A stretch of DNA of 19,501 bases, taken from NCBI GenBank assembly GCA_002070755.1, contig MWDY01000177.1:1-19501 (forward strand), written 5' to 3'. Below are positions 1 through 5,628 of this stretch, in pieces. Every line of letters begins with the position of its first letter. Position 1 is the stretch's first letter. This DNA is from Spirochaetes bacterium ADurb.Bin110. GTDB taxonomy: Bacteria; Spirochaetota; Spirochaetia; Treponematales; Rectinemataceae. The notes beneath the pieces were generated by a model. It saw only the letters and a program-made list of their open reading frames with translations. It was not told the DNA's origin and searched no databases. The translations under genes and the position numbers were made by a program.

Positions 1-1
1 G

Positions 2-40
2 AACAAGCAAGTCGTGGTTGTTTCGTCCAAGGAAGGATAA
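2..40 (+). CDS. possible C-terminal tail of an unknown gene (partial)
   Basis: Frame 2 is open from the window edge to a TAA at 38-40 and would encode NKQVVVVSSKEG. Twelve codons are too few to identify a family, and an open frame of this length occurs easily by chance. It is listed only because something must precede the IS region. A short palindrome (GGATC, 5-base loop, GATCC at 56-70) followed by GTTTTA lies just downstream and could be a weak terminator for it. Confidence 0.15.
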   Translation, partial: NKQVVVVSSKEG

Positions 41-235
41 GCGCGCCCGGGTCATGGATCATATAGATCCGTTTTAGTGATTGCGAAATCCTTTCTGGAC
101 ATCATCATGTCGCGTAGACGGCGAAGATATGACTGCTGCGAAACAGCATAACGGCTTGTATCTATTTGGTATTCATAGAAAGTTTGTTTGTAAATAAAGG
201 AGCGTAAGAGAAGAAAGAATCATTGTATTTTTCTC
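41..235. other. stretch with no recognised gene, left flank of the IS3 remnant
   Basis: No frame here gives a protein I recognise. The longest readable start (ATG at 108) gives a 14-codon arginine-rich peptide that is probably chance. The only structure is the 5-bp-arm palindrome at 56-70. A purine-rich run (about 198-220) precedes the promoter-like sequence at 236-264. Confidence 0.3.
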
Positions 236-264
236 TTGACAGGTGCAGCGCTCTCAGATATGAC
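236..264 (+). promoter_or_regulatory. sigma70-like promoter reading into the IS3 remnant
   Basis: TTGACA (236-241), a 17-base spacer and TATGAC (259-264) form a good -35/-10 pair. It lies just outside the inferred IS3 left end (267), so it would transcribe inward through the orfA remnant. This is sequence match only. It may be a host promoter the element landed beside. Confidence 0.4.
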
Positions 265-266
265 CC

Positions 267-292
267 TGAACCGCCCCGGGTTTGTCGGAGAC
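267..292 (+). repeat. left terminal inverted repeat of an IS3-family element
   Basis: The segment starts TGAACCGCCCCGGGTTTG and lies about 25 bases before the orfA start. This resembles the TG-initiated, CCCCGGGT-containing left ends of many IS3-family elements. The partner right end is not in the window, so the exact boundary is inferred. A start at TGACCC (261) is also possible. Confidence 0.5.
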
Positions 293-316
293 CGAATTCT
301 GTGAGAGGATACGGTC

Positions 317-544
317 ATGGGAAGAAAGAGTCAGTTTTCTCCCAAAGCGCAGGAACGAGCAGTCCGAATGCTCGAAGAGCATCGGTATGAGTACAAGACG
401 CAGTGGGACGCAATCTGCTCCATCGCCACAATGATTGGATGCAGTGCTGAGTCGTTGCGTCGCTGGCTGAAAATAGAACGGAGGCAGCGTAATCCGACAC
501 CTGCAGCACCGGCGCTTAGCGACAAATTGTCTAGTGTACACTAG
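317..544 (+). pseudogene. IS3-family transposase OrfA, C-terminally truncated
   Basis: The product starts MGRKSQFSPKAQERAVRML and has the helix-turn-helix of IS3 OrfA proteins (HTH_Tnp_1 family): the ICSIA..IGCS segment and then ESLRRWLKIE, about residues 33-56. OrfA binds the IS ends and is normally fused to OrfB by programmed frameshifting. Here the frame reaches only 75 residues and loses homology after ALSDK, where the leucine-zipper part (typically RIKELERE...) should begin. The break coincides with the left end of the IS21-like element at 535, so the last residues are encoded by the intruder. No OrfB (DDE integrase) follows. A GAGAGG stretch at 302-307 can serve as ribosome binding site. 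Confidence 0.75.
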
Positions 545-561
545 AATTCCCCAAAAAGATC
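535..561 (+). repeat. left terminal inverted repeat of the IS21-like element
   Basis: The end reads TGTACACTAG then AATTCCCCAAAAAGATC. Read inward from the right end (minus strand from 1714) the match is TGTCAAGTAG then AAATCCCCAAAAAAATC. The two agree at about 21 of 27 positions and both start with TG. A second internal copy lies at 575-595 (CAAAAAAATCGTCAGAATTC...). It matches the right end segment just inside the repeat, as expected for the multiple end-binding sites of IS21 elements. Confidence 0.7.
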
Positions 562-662
562 AAGCTGGTATGGACAAAAAAATCGTCAGAATTCCACATA
601 ATAATCGCAGGGGAGATTCCAAGAAAAAATGCCTGTAGGATTAGGTCTACAGGGAGAAGGAT

Positions 663-1260
663 ATGCTCCATATGAACCAGATTGATCAGATTAAGAAATT
701 GTAGAGAGAAGGCTATGGTCCGAGTGAGATTGGTAAGAGGATTAAGGTAGATAGAAAGACAGTAGCGCACTACATGAACCAAGAGGACTTCAATGGATCT
801 TTGGAGGTAGCGAAGCTAGAGAGATCAAAGCTTGATCGCTTTAAGGCAAAGATCGATGAATGGCTCAGAGAGGATCGCCAGATGCGATATAGAGAGCGAC
901 ATACGGCAAAGAGAATTCATGAGAGACTCAAGGAAGAATATCCTGAGGAATATCAGTGTTCCTATGCTCTAGTGCAAAGGTATGTGAAGCGGTACAAAGA
1001 AGCGAAGCAGGGATCGAAAGGCTATCTTGAGCTTGTCTGGGCAAAGGGTGAAGCACAACCTGGTTTTTGTACCGCCTGAAGAGGAGAGAAAGGCTCTTGG
1101 AAGCCTTCCCGTTCGTCCCTTCAATGTAGAACGCTTTGAGCGAGTGTCTACCGATGGCTATGGGAAGTTCTGTGTTGATTGCAAGCATTGGTACTCGAGT
1201 GCACCGGAATACGGCAATAGCCAGCTTATAGTGGGCCTTAAAGCCCTTTCCTGTGCATAA
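663..1260 (+). pseudogene. istA: istA remnant, IS21-family transposase, interrupted and internally deleted
   Basis: IstA is the DDE transposase of IS21 elements. The N-terminal helix-turn-helix is readable from ATG 663 (MLHMNQIDQIKKL), but a TAG stop interrupts it at 702-704. The frame continues with REGYGPSEIGKRIKVDRKTV and runs to a TGA at 1077-1079. There the segment AKGEAQPGFCTA sits where intact IstA has AQVDFG with a catalytic aspartate, so that residue appears lost. The next homologous stretch is in another frame (about 1078-1257: EEERKALGSLPVRPFNVERF, then DGYGKF and WYSSAPEYG). It matches the C-terminal part of IstA. Nearly all of the rve catalytic domain, on the order of 150-200 residues, is missing. 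A functional product is not possible. Confidence 0.8.
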
Positions 1261-1672
1261 GAGCTTTGAAGGCTTTGACTTTTGCAGTGTCAAACTGCCA
1301 CCTGCACTGCCAAAAGAGGAGCTTCTTTAGGCTATCCTTGTAGCCAAGAAGCAAAACCTTGTGCTCTATGGCCCCGTCGGTACTGGAAAAACGCATCTTG
1401 CGACTGCCCTTGGAGTTGCTGCCTGTCTTCACTCATTCCATACAAAGTTCTTGACGGCAGCTGAGTTTGTGGTGAAGCTTTCTGAGGCATTCAAAGAGGG
1501 AAGCCTTGAGAAGTTCCTAAAGAGTATTCTCCGTGCTGACTTACTCATCATTGATGAATGGGGCTATGTACCCCTTGACCGGCAGGGAGCCCAGCTGCTT
1601 TTTTGTATTATCGCCGACTCCTATGAGCGATGGAGCGTTGTGCTAACTACGAACCTCGAGTTTTCGAAATGA
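1253..1672 (+). pseudogene. istB: istB remnant, IS21-family AAA+ helper ATPase, truncated at both ends
   Basis: IstB is the ATPase partner that activates IstA. Homology starts around HKSFEGFDF (1256 on), so roughly the first 60 residues are gone. An in-frame TAG lies at 1328-1330. After it come Walker A (GPVGTGKTHLATALG, from about 1370) and Walker B with its typical tail (LLIIDEWGYVPLD, then QLLFCIIADSYERWS). The frame ends at LTTNLEFSK with TGA 1670-1672, where intact IstB continues with about 80-90 more residues. The right terminal repeat follows within 20 bases. GTG 1361 could start a P-loop fragment of about 100 residues, but this is unlikely to be a working protein. Confidence 0.8.
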
Positions 1673-1687
1673 TGAGGAATTTTCCAC

Positions 1688-1714
1688 GATTTTTTTGGGG
1701 ATTTCTACTTGACA
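1688..1714 (-). repeat. right terminal inverted repeat of the IS21-like element
   Basis: The inverse partner of the left repeat, ending ...GGGGATTTCTACTTGACA at 1714. The adjoining inner segment 1676-1687 (GGAATTTTCCAC) corresponds to the inner left copy at 575-595. The four to eight bases outside the two ends (…TGTCTAG on the left, AAATACAA on the right) do not match, so no target-site duplication is visible. Confidence 0.65.
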
Positions 1715-1742
1715 AAATACAAAAAGAATTATTTAAGCATTT

Positions 1743-2939
1743 CTAAGGCTTGATATTATCCAAAATTTGCTTTGACTTCCTCAGCGTTTCTTGCTGTGTG
1801 TGATCGGAATATCTTCCTAGCGTAGAGAGGACTTTATGGCCAGTAAGCTTTGCCGCTTCTATTGGTGTGAGGCCCGCATCTATGAGGCGCGTTGCATAAA
1901 GATGCCGAAGGCCATGCACTACGAGATTGCGTGCTTTTTGCTCTTCTTTGCTGATTCCTATAGCGCGCAAAACTCTTAGCCATGCGCGTTTTATTGTGGT
2001 ATCTGATATGGGCTTATGAAAATCTGCTGCATTCAAAAGGACAAAATTGTTTGGCTCCGCTGCTCCAAGCAACTGGGCAATTTTGCGCGCTTCTAGGAGC
2101 GCACCTTCAAGCGCGGTTGAAATGGGTACATCGCGCTTTGAGCGTGCCTTTGGAGGCTTTATGCCATCAAAATTCGTATAATTTGAACTGACTTGAATCA
2201 GCCCATTTTGAAGATCGACATTCTTCCATTGAAGCGCGCGAATCTCTAAATGCGGCCTTTGATTCGAATCATACCATGGCGATACAGCTTCTAGGTTGAG
2301 GATTTTTTCAAGTTCCTCAAGTGTTAAAATACCCCGATCCCGTGCGCCATCCTTTGGCATGATTAAGGCAGCAAAATTAATCTTAGACATGCCATTTCTT
2401 ACTGAAAGCCAATTACAGGGAGTTTGAATCGTGCGGCGAATACTATTGAGCATTGTACGGCTCTTACCTGATTTACGAAGCTCCCGAAATAATGAATCGA
2501 TATGCTTAAGTTTAATGTCGCGCATCGGCATCTCAGAAAAAAGCGGTATAGGAACAAAAAACCGCTCAGCATTCCGCCGCATACTATGAATATAGCTGCC
2601 CGAAAGCGGCCTACCTGCTGCTGCTAAGTCCGAGAGGTATGGTGATTGTTGAGGATCCCAAAAGAAAAGCAGGAATTTAGAAACTGGCATCTGGGCATAG
2701 CGATCGATATCGTCAAGCGCTCCTCTTTTGCCAGATTCTTTTGCTTTGGCAATAGATTCAAGATCTTCTTCTTGCATGATCCGCGCGGCAATTGCCCCTG
2801 CTTTTGGAGACGTTGGCGCATCTGTAGCGCGAGTGAGAAATATTTTTCCATTATACAAAAAACGGATATAGAAGCGTTTGTGGCCTGACACGGTGCGTGC
2901 AAACACTCTGTAATCAATCGCATTGCGAATGTGACCCAT
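1743..2939 (-). CDS. tyrosine recombinase/phage-type integrase, probably impaired
   Basis: A 398-residue site-specific recombinase of the phage integrase family, which joins an element to its attachment site. The N-terminal about 60 residues look like an arm-type DNA-binding domain, residues about 85-180 are the SAM-like core-binding domain, and residues about 205-390 are catalytic. Visible catalytic residues are the basic beta-hairpin (KARSKRDVPI, about 264-273), H342-x-x-R345 (VHGLRHLYATR), G367-H368 and the nucleophile Y377 (LGRYSDHT). The first catalytic arginine normally sits in a G-x-R-x-G-E motif. Here that place reads YDSNQRPHLEIRALQW: the helix before it seems shortened, and R228 is one residue out of register with E232. 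The start has a GGGGAGAAG ribosome binding site about 7-10 bases upstream. The gene lies next to the 3' end of tRNA-Arg, the usual position for an island integrase. Confidence 0.85.
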   Translation of the reverse strand: MGHIRNAIDYRVFARTVSGHKRFYIRFLYNGKIFLTRATDAPTSPKAGAIAARIMQEEDLESIAKAKESGKRGALDDIDRYAQMPVSKFLLFFWDPQQSPYLSDLAAAGRPLSGSYIHSMRRNAERFFVPIPLFSEMPMRDIKLKHIDSLFRELRKSGKSRTMLNSIRRTIQTPCNWLSVRNGMSKINFAALIMPKDGARDRGILTLEELEKILNLEAVSPWYDSNQRPHLEIRALQWKNVDLQNGLIQVSSNYTNFDGIKPPKARSKRDVPISTALEGALLEARKIAQLLGAAEPNNFVLLNAADFHKPISDTTIKRAWLRVLRAIGISKEEQKARNLVVHGLRHLYATRLIDAGLTPIEAAKLTGHKVLSTLGRYSDHTQQETLRKSKQILDNIKP

Positions 2940-2962
2940 AATTGTTCTTCTCCCCTATCATG

Positions 2963-2983
2963 GTAACAAAATGTAAGTAACAA
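2963..2983. repeat. direct repeat GTAACAA x2 between integrase and tRNA
   Basis: GTAACAA occurs at 2963-2969 and 2977-2983, start to start 14 bases. It lies in the 80-base gap between the integrase start and the tRNA 3' end. Short direct repeats in this position can be arm-type binding sites for the integrase or its excisionase. That role is inference from position only. Confidence 0.3.
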
Positions 2984-3020
2984 TGGCCATCTTAACGCAA
3001 TGATATGTTGTAATTCCTTA

Positions 3021-3094
<74 letters not shown>

Positions 3095-3108
3095 GCACAA
3101 TAAAATGA

Positions 3109-3138
3109 ACATTACTTGAAAACAATGTCATATGTCAA
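3109..3138 (-). promoter_or_regulatory. putative promoter of tRNA-Arg
   Basis: On the minus strand TTGACA (3133-3138), an 18-base spacer and TAATGT (3109-3114) lie about 15 bases before the tRNA 5' end, a fitting distance for a short-leader tRNA transcript. The -35 is perfect and the -10 is weak. Confidence 0.4.
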
Positions 3139-3171
3139 TGCAAAGCTATAGCATGACAAGCATTCGAAAAT

Positions 3172-3202
3172 TTGAGAAAACTCTCAATATTGACCTGTCA
3201 AT
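3172..3202. promoter_or_regulatory. two adjacent perfect palindromes, probable operator for the transporter gene
   Basis: TTGAGA-AAAC-TCTCAA (3172-3187) and ATTGAC-CT-GTCAAT (3189-3202) lie one base apart, directly before the transporter start. Both arms match perfectly in each. A weak -35/-10 pair for the transporter (TTCGAA 3163-3168, 17-base spacer, AATATT 3186-3191) would put the -10 box across the two palindromes. A bound protein there would block RNA polymerase. The regulator is unknown. Confidence 0.45.
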
Positions 3203-3213
3203 CCAATAGAGTT

Positions 3214-4455
3214 ATGCTTTCCAAGATGAAGCTTTGGCATAAATACGCCCTTGGAATTGCGATGGGAGCAATCCTCTATATATCCCTACCTCCCAGTATG
3301 ATTCATGGTACGCCGACAATTTCATTTCTTGCAGAGCTAGCTTTGAAGGTTGGCGGCTATGCGCTTATTCTAACCCTCATAGCGGGTATTCCTATTTCAG
3401 TTTTTAGATTGTCAGAAGCCCATCGCTTCACAAAAATCTTTTCTCAATCTATTATCCTCTCGGTTGCTAGCCTAATAGTCGCTGCTGGTATTGGCATAGC
3501 TATAGTTCTGATTTTCAAGCCCGTACCATTGCCTCTAGTTTCTCAAAGTGGAACCGTACAGACACTTGACCCCTTGGAGCTTGTTCGAGCTATATTTCCT
3601 ACGAGCATATTCGAAGTCTTTTTGGTCTCTTCAAAGTGGTTCCTGCCAATTGGCCTTTTTGCTCTGTTCTTTGGTTTGGCGCTATCACATGATCCCGTCA
3701 TGTCGAGGCCAATATTACCAGTGCTGGATGTTATATCTAGAGCATCTTACCTCATAAATTCCTTTATCTCAGAAATACTGGGAATCTTGCTCATTCCTAT
3801 ATCTGTGTATCTCTTTCTAAATCTTAGAAATACAGGGATTCCTTCTGAATATCGGAGTGTTCTCTTGTTCGTGCTTGCTCTGACAGTTTTCTCGATCTTT
3901 GTGCTTTTCCCTCTTATCTATCGAATTCTTGGAGGAAAATCCAACCCTTATATACTTCTCTATGCTATGTCAGGACCGCTCCTTGCAGCTGCAGCCTCGG
4001 GCAGTATCTTTCTTTCTTCCGCCACAGCACTTCGCCATGTATCAGAAAGCTTGGGGATAAAGCGCGATACTAATGCAGTTGTATTCCCCCTCGTCCTCGT
4101 GGGTGGTCGAGTAGGTAGTGTGATTATTGTTGCATGCTCATTCATCGCAATGTTTTTATCCTATTCCAGGAATAATCCCACTGTCGGCCAGATAATCCTA
4201 TTGCTCGCGCTTCTGCCTCTTTCGGTTATCGTTAGCGCCTCTGCCCTGCGTAGCGACATTATCGTCATGCTTTCTCTCGCCTGTGTGCTTTTTGGACAGG
4301 GTTTTCAAAATGGAGCAAGCCTTTTGGTACCCATCGCCCTTCCGCTCTCTATCTGTGCGACAATGCTCGACACTGCTTGGTTGATATTTTCCTTATCGCT
4401 TATTGCTGAGCTGAATGGTCAGCGCAGTGTAAAGAAAGCACGCAATTTCATATGA
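3214..4455 (+). CDS. SDF (dicarboxylate/amino acid:cation symporter) family membrane transporter
   Basis: From ATG 3214 the product has 413 residues and is strongly hydrophobic, with about 8-10 possible membrane segments (for example YALGIAMGAILYISL, YALILTLIAGIPISVF, SIILSVASLIVAAGIGIAIV, and PIGLFALFFGLALSHDPVM). The overall pattern matches the SDF/DAACS family, which takes up glutamate, aspartate, dicarboxylates or neutral amino acids with Na+ or H+. The hairpin region appears as SGSIFLSSATALRHVSESLG with a following FPLVLVGGRVGSV. The classic serine-rich and NMDGT motifs are not clearly kept, so substrate and coupling ion cannot be given. The frame stays open upstream to a TTG at 3172, but that would start inside a palindrome. 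ATG 3214 or ATG 3226 is more likely, with only a weak purine-rich binding site. The next gene, a PtsN-like EIIA, follows after 65 bases on the same strand and may be co-transcribed. Confidence 0.8.
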   Translation: MLSKMKLWHKYALGIAMGAILYISLPPSMIHGTPTISFLAELALKVGGYALILTLIAGIPISVFRLSEAHRFTKIFSQSIILSVASLIVAAGIGIAIVLIFKPVPLPLVSQSGTVQTLDPLELVRAIFPTSIFEVFLVSSKWFLPIGLFALFFGLALSHDPVMSRPILPVLDVISRASYLINSFISEILGILLIPISVYLFLNLRNTGIPSEYRSVLLFVLALTVFSIFVLFPLIYRILGGKSNPYILLYAMSGPLLAAAASGSIFLSSATALRHVSESLGIKRDTNAVVFPLVLVGGRVGSVIIVACSFIAMFLSYSRNNPTVGQIILLLALLPLSVIVSASALRSDIIVMLSLACVLFGQGFQNGASLLVPIALPLSICATMLDTAWLIFSLSLIAELNGQRSVKKARNFI

Positions 4456-4520
4456 CCTCAAATAAACTCATGATGCAAAGTGCACTTGACGGTATCAAGA
4501 CCACAAATTAGGATAGAATA

Positions 4521-4973
4521 ATGGATCTAAAGGAAATATTGAAGCCTGAACTCATCTCATTGGATCTTAAAGGCAGGAACAAAGAAGAGATCATCAGAGA
4601 ACTTGTCGATCTTGCATCCAATAGCGGAAAGGTGCTGGATAAAGAAGAAACAATTCAAAGTGTCCTTGAGCGCGAGTATCGTATGAGCACGGGCATGAAA
4701 CATGGTATTGCCATTCCTCATGGGAAGACAACAGCTGTGCACGAGTTAGTCGCCTGCGTCGGCATATCTAAGGAAGAAGTGGATTTTGACGCACTCGATC
4801 GAAAGGGCTGTCGTATTTTCATCATGACCATATCACCGATCGATAAGACTGGCCCTCATCTCCAATTCCTTGCAGAAGTAGGCATGCTTTTTCGCAGCGA
4901 AGAAAAACGCCAAGCGCTCCTCGAAGCCAGCACTAAGGAAGAAGTGGTCTCTATCCTTCTTGGCAACGCATAA
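4521..4973 (+). CDS. ptsN: PTS EIIA-type protein of the nitrogen-regulatory (PtsN) class
   Basis: A 150-residue cytosolic protein matching one complete EIIA domain of the fructose/mannitol class. The phospho-acceptor histidine is H67 in HGIAIPHGK, with the usual upstream segment VLEREYRMSTGM. The C-terminal helix HLQFLAEVGMLFRSEEKRQ is also typical. A single EIIA domain without EIIB or EIIC nearby suggests a PtsN-like regulatory role in phosphate relay, not sugar uptake. In spirochaetes such proteins are known alongside HPr and HPr kinase genes, which are not in this window. A ribosome binding site AGGATAGA lies 3-4 bases before ATG. The gene is probably in one transcript with the preceding transporter, which suggests, but does not show, control of transport. 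Confidence 0.85.
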   Translation: MDLKEILKPELISLDLKGRNKEEIIRELVDLASNSGKVLDKEETIQSVLEREYRMSTGMKHGIAIPHGKTTAVHELVACVGISKEEVDFDALDRKGCRIFIMTISPIDKTGPHLQFLAEVGMLFRSEEKRQALLEASTKEEVVSILLGNA

Positions 4974-5031
4974 AGCCTTCATAGAGAAAGAAAAAAGACT
5001 TCAGCATTATCGCATCAGGTCATTGTACACT

Positions 5032-5067
5032 TTGAGAAAAAAGAAGCTGCCCAACTTATTGGACAGC
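5032..5067 (-). terminator. intrinsic terminator of groES
   Basis: On the minus strand the arms GCTGTCCAA and TTGGGCAGC pair with one G-T wobble around a four-base loop TAAG (5046-5067). They are followed by TTCTTTTTTCTC. It starts about 28 bases past the groES stop. On the plus strand the hairpin has no T run after it, so it acts for groES and not for the EIIA gene. Confidence 0.8.
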
Positions 5068-5094
5068 CCCCTTTCATCATTGGTGTAGGCTTTC

Positions 5095-5361
5095 TTATTC
5101 AAGGATGGCAAGAATGTCTGACATTTTTACGATTAGGTGTTCTACACCCTCGATCTTGACCTGAGTACCTGCATACTTATCGTACATAACCTCGTCGCCT
5201 ACCTTGACCTTTATAGCATCCGCATCAGTGCCAACGGCAATGACGATACCTGTTTGGGTCTTCTCTTGAGCAGTCTGCGGAATTATTATTCCTCCTGCTG
5301 TCTTGTCTTCGCTTTCTTTGATTTTGATAAGCACTCTGTCCCCAATGGGTTTTACGGCCAT
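5095..5361 (-). CDS. groES: co-chaperonin GroES (Hsp10)
   Basis: An 88-residue protein with the full Cpn10 pattern: [20 protein letters not shown] at the N-terminus, then the mobile loop [16 protein letters not shown] (about 23-38), which contacts Gro[14 protein letters not shown] segments ([16 protein letters not shown]) and the closing MSDILAILE complete it. GroES caps the GroEL folding chamber in the cytosol. The start ATG has AGGAGG about nine bases upstream. groEL is not adjacent: downstream lies the convergent EIIA gene, after a good terminator. The gene therefore appears monocistronic, as in several spirochaetes. No CIRCE operator (TTAGCACTC-N9-GAGTGCTAA) is present between promoter and start. 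Confidence 0.97.
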   Translation of the reverse strand: MAVKPIGDRVLIKIKESEDKTAGGIIIPQTAQEKTQTGIVIAVGTDADAIKVKVGDEVMYDKYAGTQVKIEGVEHLIVKMSDILAILE

Positions 5362-5417
5362 AAATATGTCCTCCTAATAAATGCTCCTAGATGATTTGTG
5401 GTAGAGAACCGATTTGA

Positions 5418-5446
5418 AATATAAAAAAACAATCCCTCCTGGTCAA
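5418..5446 (-). promoter_or_regulatory. strong sigma70-type promoter of groES
   Basis: On the minus strand TTGACC (5441-5446), exactly 17 bases of spacer and TATATT (5418-5423) give a near-consensus promoter. The transcript would start about 50 bases before the groES ATG. No heat-shock sigma32-type box or CIRCE element is evident, so heat control, if any, is not visible. Confidence 0.7.
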
Positions 5447-5563
5447 GCATATCAATTGACTTTTAGATAAATCATTTAAAAAAGCTTCATGCCTAAATGC
5501 GGAATAGGGTATTCGCCATATAGAATGAAAATCATTATATTACTAGGTAGTCAGTGCTTCTGC

Positions 5564-5592
5564 TTACGAGAAATATGCAAATACTTTATAAT
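5564..5592 (+). promoter_or_regulatory. putative promoter of ftsH
   Basis: A perfect -10 box TATAAT (5587-5592) lies about 35 bases before the ftsH start, with a weak -35 TTACGA (5564-5569) 17 bases upstream. The predicted leader is about 30 bases and contains the AGGAG at 5618-5622. A second -10-like TATATT lies at 5536-5541, without a good -35. Confidence 0.45.
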
Positions 5593-5628
5593 TAAGATTG
5601 TCCATGAATCTTTTTTTAGGAGAAAATG

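Larger units (their letters stand above)
535..1714 (+). mobile_element. decayed IS21-family insertion sequence with both ends kept
   Basis: About 1.18 kb bounded by TG at 535 and CA at 1714, with imperfect terminal inverted repeats and remnants of istA and istB in the usual order. Intact IS21-family elements are roughly 2-2.5 kb. About half is missing here: the catalytic middle of IstA, the IstA/IstB junction and the IstB C-terminus. It has landed in the IS3 orfA, but IS3 sequence is not seen on its right side and I see no matching target duplication. One flank has therefore been deleted or replaced. It could move only if an intact relative supplied transposase. Confidence 0.75.

Noticed and set aside
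1..1742. Second attachment site matching the tRNA-Arg 3' end
   Set aside because: No copy of the T-arm/acceptor segment was found by eye; the partner site is presumably outside the window.
3172..3213. N-terminal extension of the SDF transporter from TTG 3172
   Set aside because: The extra 14 residues are not membrane-like and would be encoded by two perfect palindromes; ATG 3214 or 3226 fits the family better.
5362..5625. CIRCE or sigma32 heat-shock element between groES and ftsH
   Set aside because: The TTAGCACTC/GAGTGCTAA dyad and a CCCCAT-type -10 were looked for and are absent.
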